From NCBI GenBank assembly GCA_934565775.1, contig CAKTIN010000094.1, positions 1 through 6,429 of the forward strand: a stretch of DNA of 6,429 nucleotides, written 5' to 3'. Below are positions 4,856-6,429 of the stretch, piece by piece. The stretch is from an uncultured Oscillospiraceae bacterium. GTDB lineage: Bacteria > Bacillota > Clostridia > Oscillospirales > Oscillospiraceae. The position numbers and the translations under genes were made by a program. How positions within the stretch are numbered: position 1 is the first letter of the stretch; the number at the start of each line of letters is the position of its first letter. Under the pieces are notes generated by a model, which had not been told where the DNA came from, searched no databases, and saw nothing but the letters and a program-made list of their open reading frames with translations.

Positions 4856-5521
4856 ATGGAGCTTCTTCTCCCGGAGGCTGGCTGCCTCCTGCTTCTGCCG
4901 GAGGCAGCGGGGCCCATGCCCCTTCTGTGCGCCCTTGTGGAGCCGGAGGACGGCAGGGCGCTGTATGCGGCTCTCCCCCCTGAGTCCTGCGCGCTGGTCC
5001 TCCCCATGGGTCTGGACTGGAACCGGGATCTGACGCCCTGGCCCGCCCAGGGCGTTCACCGCAACGGCGGGGAATTCTTGGGACAGGGGGACGCTTTCCT
5101 GGCCCGGCTCACCGGCAGTCTCCTGCCGGCAGCGGAGGCTGCCCTGGCTCGGCTTGGGCTAGAGGCGGACCGGCTGGGGATCGCCGGATACTCTCTCGGC
5201 GGAATGTTCGCCCTATACGCCCTGACAAGATGCAGCTGCTTTTCCTTCTGCGCCAGCGCCTCCGGCTCCGCCTGGTTTGACGGATTTGCCGCCTATATGG
5301 AAAAAACGCCGGTGCTGCGCCCGGCCGCCTGCGCCTTGTCTCTGGGCCGTGGGGAGACCCACGCCAGAAACCGCCGGATGAAATCCGTTGCGGCCGATAC
5401 CCTGGCCGTTGCGGCGGCTCTGGAGCGGCAGGGCTGCCCGGTCCGGTTTACCTGGAATGAGGGCGGACATTTTGCAGAGCCCATGGGCCGGCTTTCCCGC
5501 CTGGTGCAGTCCCTGCTTTAG
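4856..5521 (+). CDS. Alpha/beta-hydrolase, putative esterase
   Basis: The 221-residue protein has the nucleophile elbow GYSLGG at 111-116 with Ser113, followed by ASASGSAWFDGF (133-144), a stretch typical of putative esterases of the esterase D/IroE type. His205 in EGGHF is the likely catalytic His. Glu167 in SLGRGETHARN sits where an acidic residue (LGxxE) occurs in relatives and may be the third triad member. There is no signal peptide, so it is probably cytoplasmic; the substrate is unknown. The N-terminal part is short and Leu-rich, and the whole protein is slightly shorter than typical relatives (about 240-280). The start is ATG 4856, with only a weak GGGA (4843-4846) 9 nt upstream. An in-frame ATG at 4829 lies inside the terminator stem and is unlikely. 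It is the only gene here following another on the same strand, with a terminator between, and I see no clear promoter of its own. The stop overlaps that of the convergent lipoprotein gene. Confidence 0.88.
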   Translation: MELLLPEAGCLLLLPEAAGPMPLLCALVEPEDGRALYAALPPESCALVLPMGLDWNRDLTPWPAQGVHRNGGEFLGQGDAFLARLTGSLLPAAEAALARLGLEADRLGIAGYSLGGMFALYALTRCSCFSFCASASGSAWFDGFAAYMEKTPVLRPAACALSLGRGETHARNRRMKSVAADTLAVAAALERQGCPVRFTWNEGGHFAEPMGRLSRLVQSLL

Positions 5522-6033
5522 AAGCCCTCATCCTCGCTGAAGGCGATCTTCCCAAAGACCCGGTCCATGCAGGCCTGAAGGGCTCCCGCCTCCTGCTCCG
5601 GCGTTTCCATGAGAAGGCTGTAGCACCGGCTCCCATCCGAAAAGACCGCCCCCCGGCAGATATACAGCCCGCCGTCCTTGGCGGCGGTGCAGACGAAGTC
5701 ATACCGGTCCATGCCGGACTGCCGGGTCTTGACCGGGGCGAGCTTCTCATAGGTGTAACCCGTGAGCTGCTTGACCGCCGTCTCAACGCCGCAGAGGCTG
5801 CTGGATTGGGTGATGGTATACTTGCCCTCCCGCTGCTCATAGATTTTTGTCCCCTCCACGGCGTCTGCCGCCTGGGCCGCATCCTCCGGAATTTCAAAAT
5901 AGAGATTCAGCGGCTGGCTGGCCGGTACGTTCTCCGGCAGCACATCCGCCACGGTCTCCATCGTCTCGCCTCCCGCGCAGCCGGACAGGGCTGCCAGGCT
6001 GACTAGGATCAGACAAATTAGCACTTTTTTCAC
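5518..6033 (-). CDS. Putative lipoprotein of unknown function
   Basis: The 171-residue protein starts at GTG 6033, with AGGGGG (complement of 6041-6046) 7 nt upstream. Residues 1-18 form a lipoprotein signal peptide: Lys2-Lys3, a hydrophobic core (4-16) and lipobox L-S-G with Cys19 as the lipidated residue, so it should be anchored on the outer face of the membrane. A short acidic linker (22-40) leads into a compact alpha/beta-looking domain (about 43-165). Cys81, Cys115, Cys126, Cys137 and Cys155 could form disulfides outside the cell, although this is speculative. I recognise no named domain. The stop TAA (5520-5518) overlaps the esterase TAG on the other strand and there is no hairpin between them. 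The start lies only 36 bp from that of the divergent DUF1294 gene. Confidence 0.87.
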   Translation of the reverse strand: MKKVLICLILVSLAALSGCAGGETMETVADVLPENVPASQPLNLYFEIPEDAAQAADAVEGTKIYEQREGKYTITQSSSLCGVETAVKQLTGYTYEKLAPVKTRQSGMDRYDFVCTAAKDGGLYICRGAVFSDGSRCYSLLMETPEQEAGALQACMDRVFGKIAFSEDEGF

Positions 6034-6069
6034 AGAAATACCCCCTATTTGGAAAGGAACTCATCGTCT

Positions 6070-6333
6070 ATGCGATATTTGATTCCATACCTGCTACTAA
6101 TGAATGTGCTGGGGCTTCTGCTTATGTATGCGGACAAGCGCCGGGCAAAAAGAAAATCCTGGCGCATCCCCGAGCGGACGCTGCTGCTGGTGGCGGCGCT
6201 GGGCGGCAGCCTGGGCAGTCTGATGGGAATGTACCTTTTCCGCCACAAGACGCGGCATAGGAAGTTCACAATCCTGGTCCCGCTTTTCCTTGCGCTTCAG
6301 ACCGCCGGATTTTTGTATCTTCTGCTCCGATAA
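6070..6333 (+). CDS. DUF1294 family small membrane protein
   Basis: The 87-residue protein starts at ATG 6070. AAAGGA (6053-6058) lies 11 nt upstream, slightly far but usable; an in-frame TTG at 6049 lacks support and would place that SD inside the gene. Helix 1 spans about residues 3-20, a second hydrophobic segment about 37-57, and a third about 67-86. The family signature is complete: ADKRRAKRKSWRIPE at 21-35, LGGSLGSLMGM at 44-54, and RHKTRHRKF at 58-66. DUF1294 proteins are small inner-membrane proteins, sometimes fused to a cold-shock domain, which is absent here. Their function is not established. The gene is divergent from the lipoprotein gene across a 36-bp gap, so its promoter must overlap the lipoprotein coding region; I could not pick one with confidence. 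Confidence 0.93.
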   Translation: MRYLIPYLLLMNVLGLLLMYADKRRAKRKSWRIPERTLLLVAALGGSLGSLMGMYLFRHKTRHRKFTILVPLFLALQTAGFLYLLLR

Positions 6334-6334
6334 A

Positions 6335-6370
6335 ACGCGCCCCCGGGTCTTGCGGACCACGGGGGCGCGT
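6335..6370 (-). terminator. Long GC hairpin between convergent genes, probable terminator
   Basis: ACGCGCCCCCG (6335-6345) pairs over 11 bp with CGGGGGCGCGT (6360-6370). GGTC (6346-6349) and GACC (6355-6358) extend the stem with one bulged A. On the minus strand a short T-run follows (complement of 6332-6334, the DUF1294 stop region), which favours termination of the gene entering from the right. On the plus strand no T-run follows, although the hairpin starts 2 nt after the DUF1294 stop and could protect that transcript's 3' end. Confidence 0.65.
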
Positions 6371-6384
6371 GTCAATATAGGCAA

Positions 6385-6429
6385 TTATTGCTCCTGCTGT
6401 GCCAGGTCCTTCAGCGTCTGGGCCTTGTC
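6385..6429 (-). CDS. Probable C-terminal end of a gene entering from the right edge
   Basis: Reading leftward from the window edge, 14 open codons encode DKAQTLKDLAQQEQ and end in TAA (6387-6385). A GC-rich hairpin with a short U-run on this strand follows 14 nt later, as expected downstream of a gene end. The hydrophilic helical composition looks like a natural protein tail. The fragment is far too short to identify a family. Confidence 0.5.
   Translation of the reverse strand, partial: DKAQTLKDLAQQEQ

Noticed and set aside
3821..5521. A continuous 566-codon plus-strand frame spanning the DUF975-like gene and the esterase, as if one fused protein.
   Set aside because: Up to about 4828 this frame is the +1 shadow of the DUF975-like gene: it is Pro/Arg/Gly-rich, without domains, and would read through a strong terminator hairpin. 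Only the part from 4856 is a recognisable protein.
1..6429. Mobile element, phage, toxin-antitoxin, CRISPR or biosynthetic cluster.
   Set aside because: I saw no transposase, integrase, spaced repeats, long terminal inverted repeats, restriction or synthase motifs. The sampled genes look like ordinary chromosomal genes of one base composition.

Overview
The window looks like a chromosomal housekeeping and accessory stretch from a moderately GC-rich gut-type Firmicute, most likely Clostridia and perhaps Oscillospiraceae. This rests on G/C-rich third codon positions, good Shine-Dalgarno (SD) sites, TTG and GTG starts, AT-rich sigma-A-like promoters, and small families common in Clostridia (DUF1540, DUF975, DUF1294). 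The lineage is an inference, since there is no rRNA or other marker gene. I see no CRISPR array, insertion sequence, phage gene, tRNA or rRNA.

Layout, left to right: a YihY/BrkB-family membrane protein on the minus strand, cut by the left edge (1-772); a divergent AP-endonuclease-2-type TIM-barrel sugar phosphate isomerase/epimerase (848-1783); a hairpin terminator shared with a convergent small Cys-rich DUF1540 protein (1822-1989, minus); ribulose-phosphate 3-epimerase, rpe, with its own promoter and terminator (2169-2822); a convergent XRE-type HTH regulator with a TPR-like C-terminal half (2863-3663, minus); a divergent DUF975-like polytopic membrane protein (3843-4799) with a structured 5' leader and a strong terminator; an alpha/beta-hydrolase of the putative-esterase type (4856-5521); a convergent lipoprotein of unknown function whose stop codon overlaps the esterase stop (5518-6033, minus); a divergent DUF1294 membrane protein (6070-6333); a hairpin (6335-6370); and what is probably the last 14 codons of another minus-strand gene entering from the right edge.

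Strands alternate almost gene by gene, so most genes are probably single transcription units. Control sits in three divergent intergenic regions (773-847, 1990-2168, 3664-3842), and convergent pairs share or abut terminators. The only same-strand neighbours are the DUF975 gene and the esterase, and a strong terminator separates them. Rpe is the one clear pathway enzyme (pentose phosphate pathway). The HTH-TPR regulator is the obvious candidate to control itself and the divergent DUF975 gene, because a dyad and a pair of 11-bp-phased direct repeats lie between their promoters.

I found no convincing new multi-gene system. The most interesting signals are regulatory: two divergent promoters that appear to share one symmetric -10 box, and the DUF975 gene, whose leader and terminator carry the same hairpin arm sequences.
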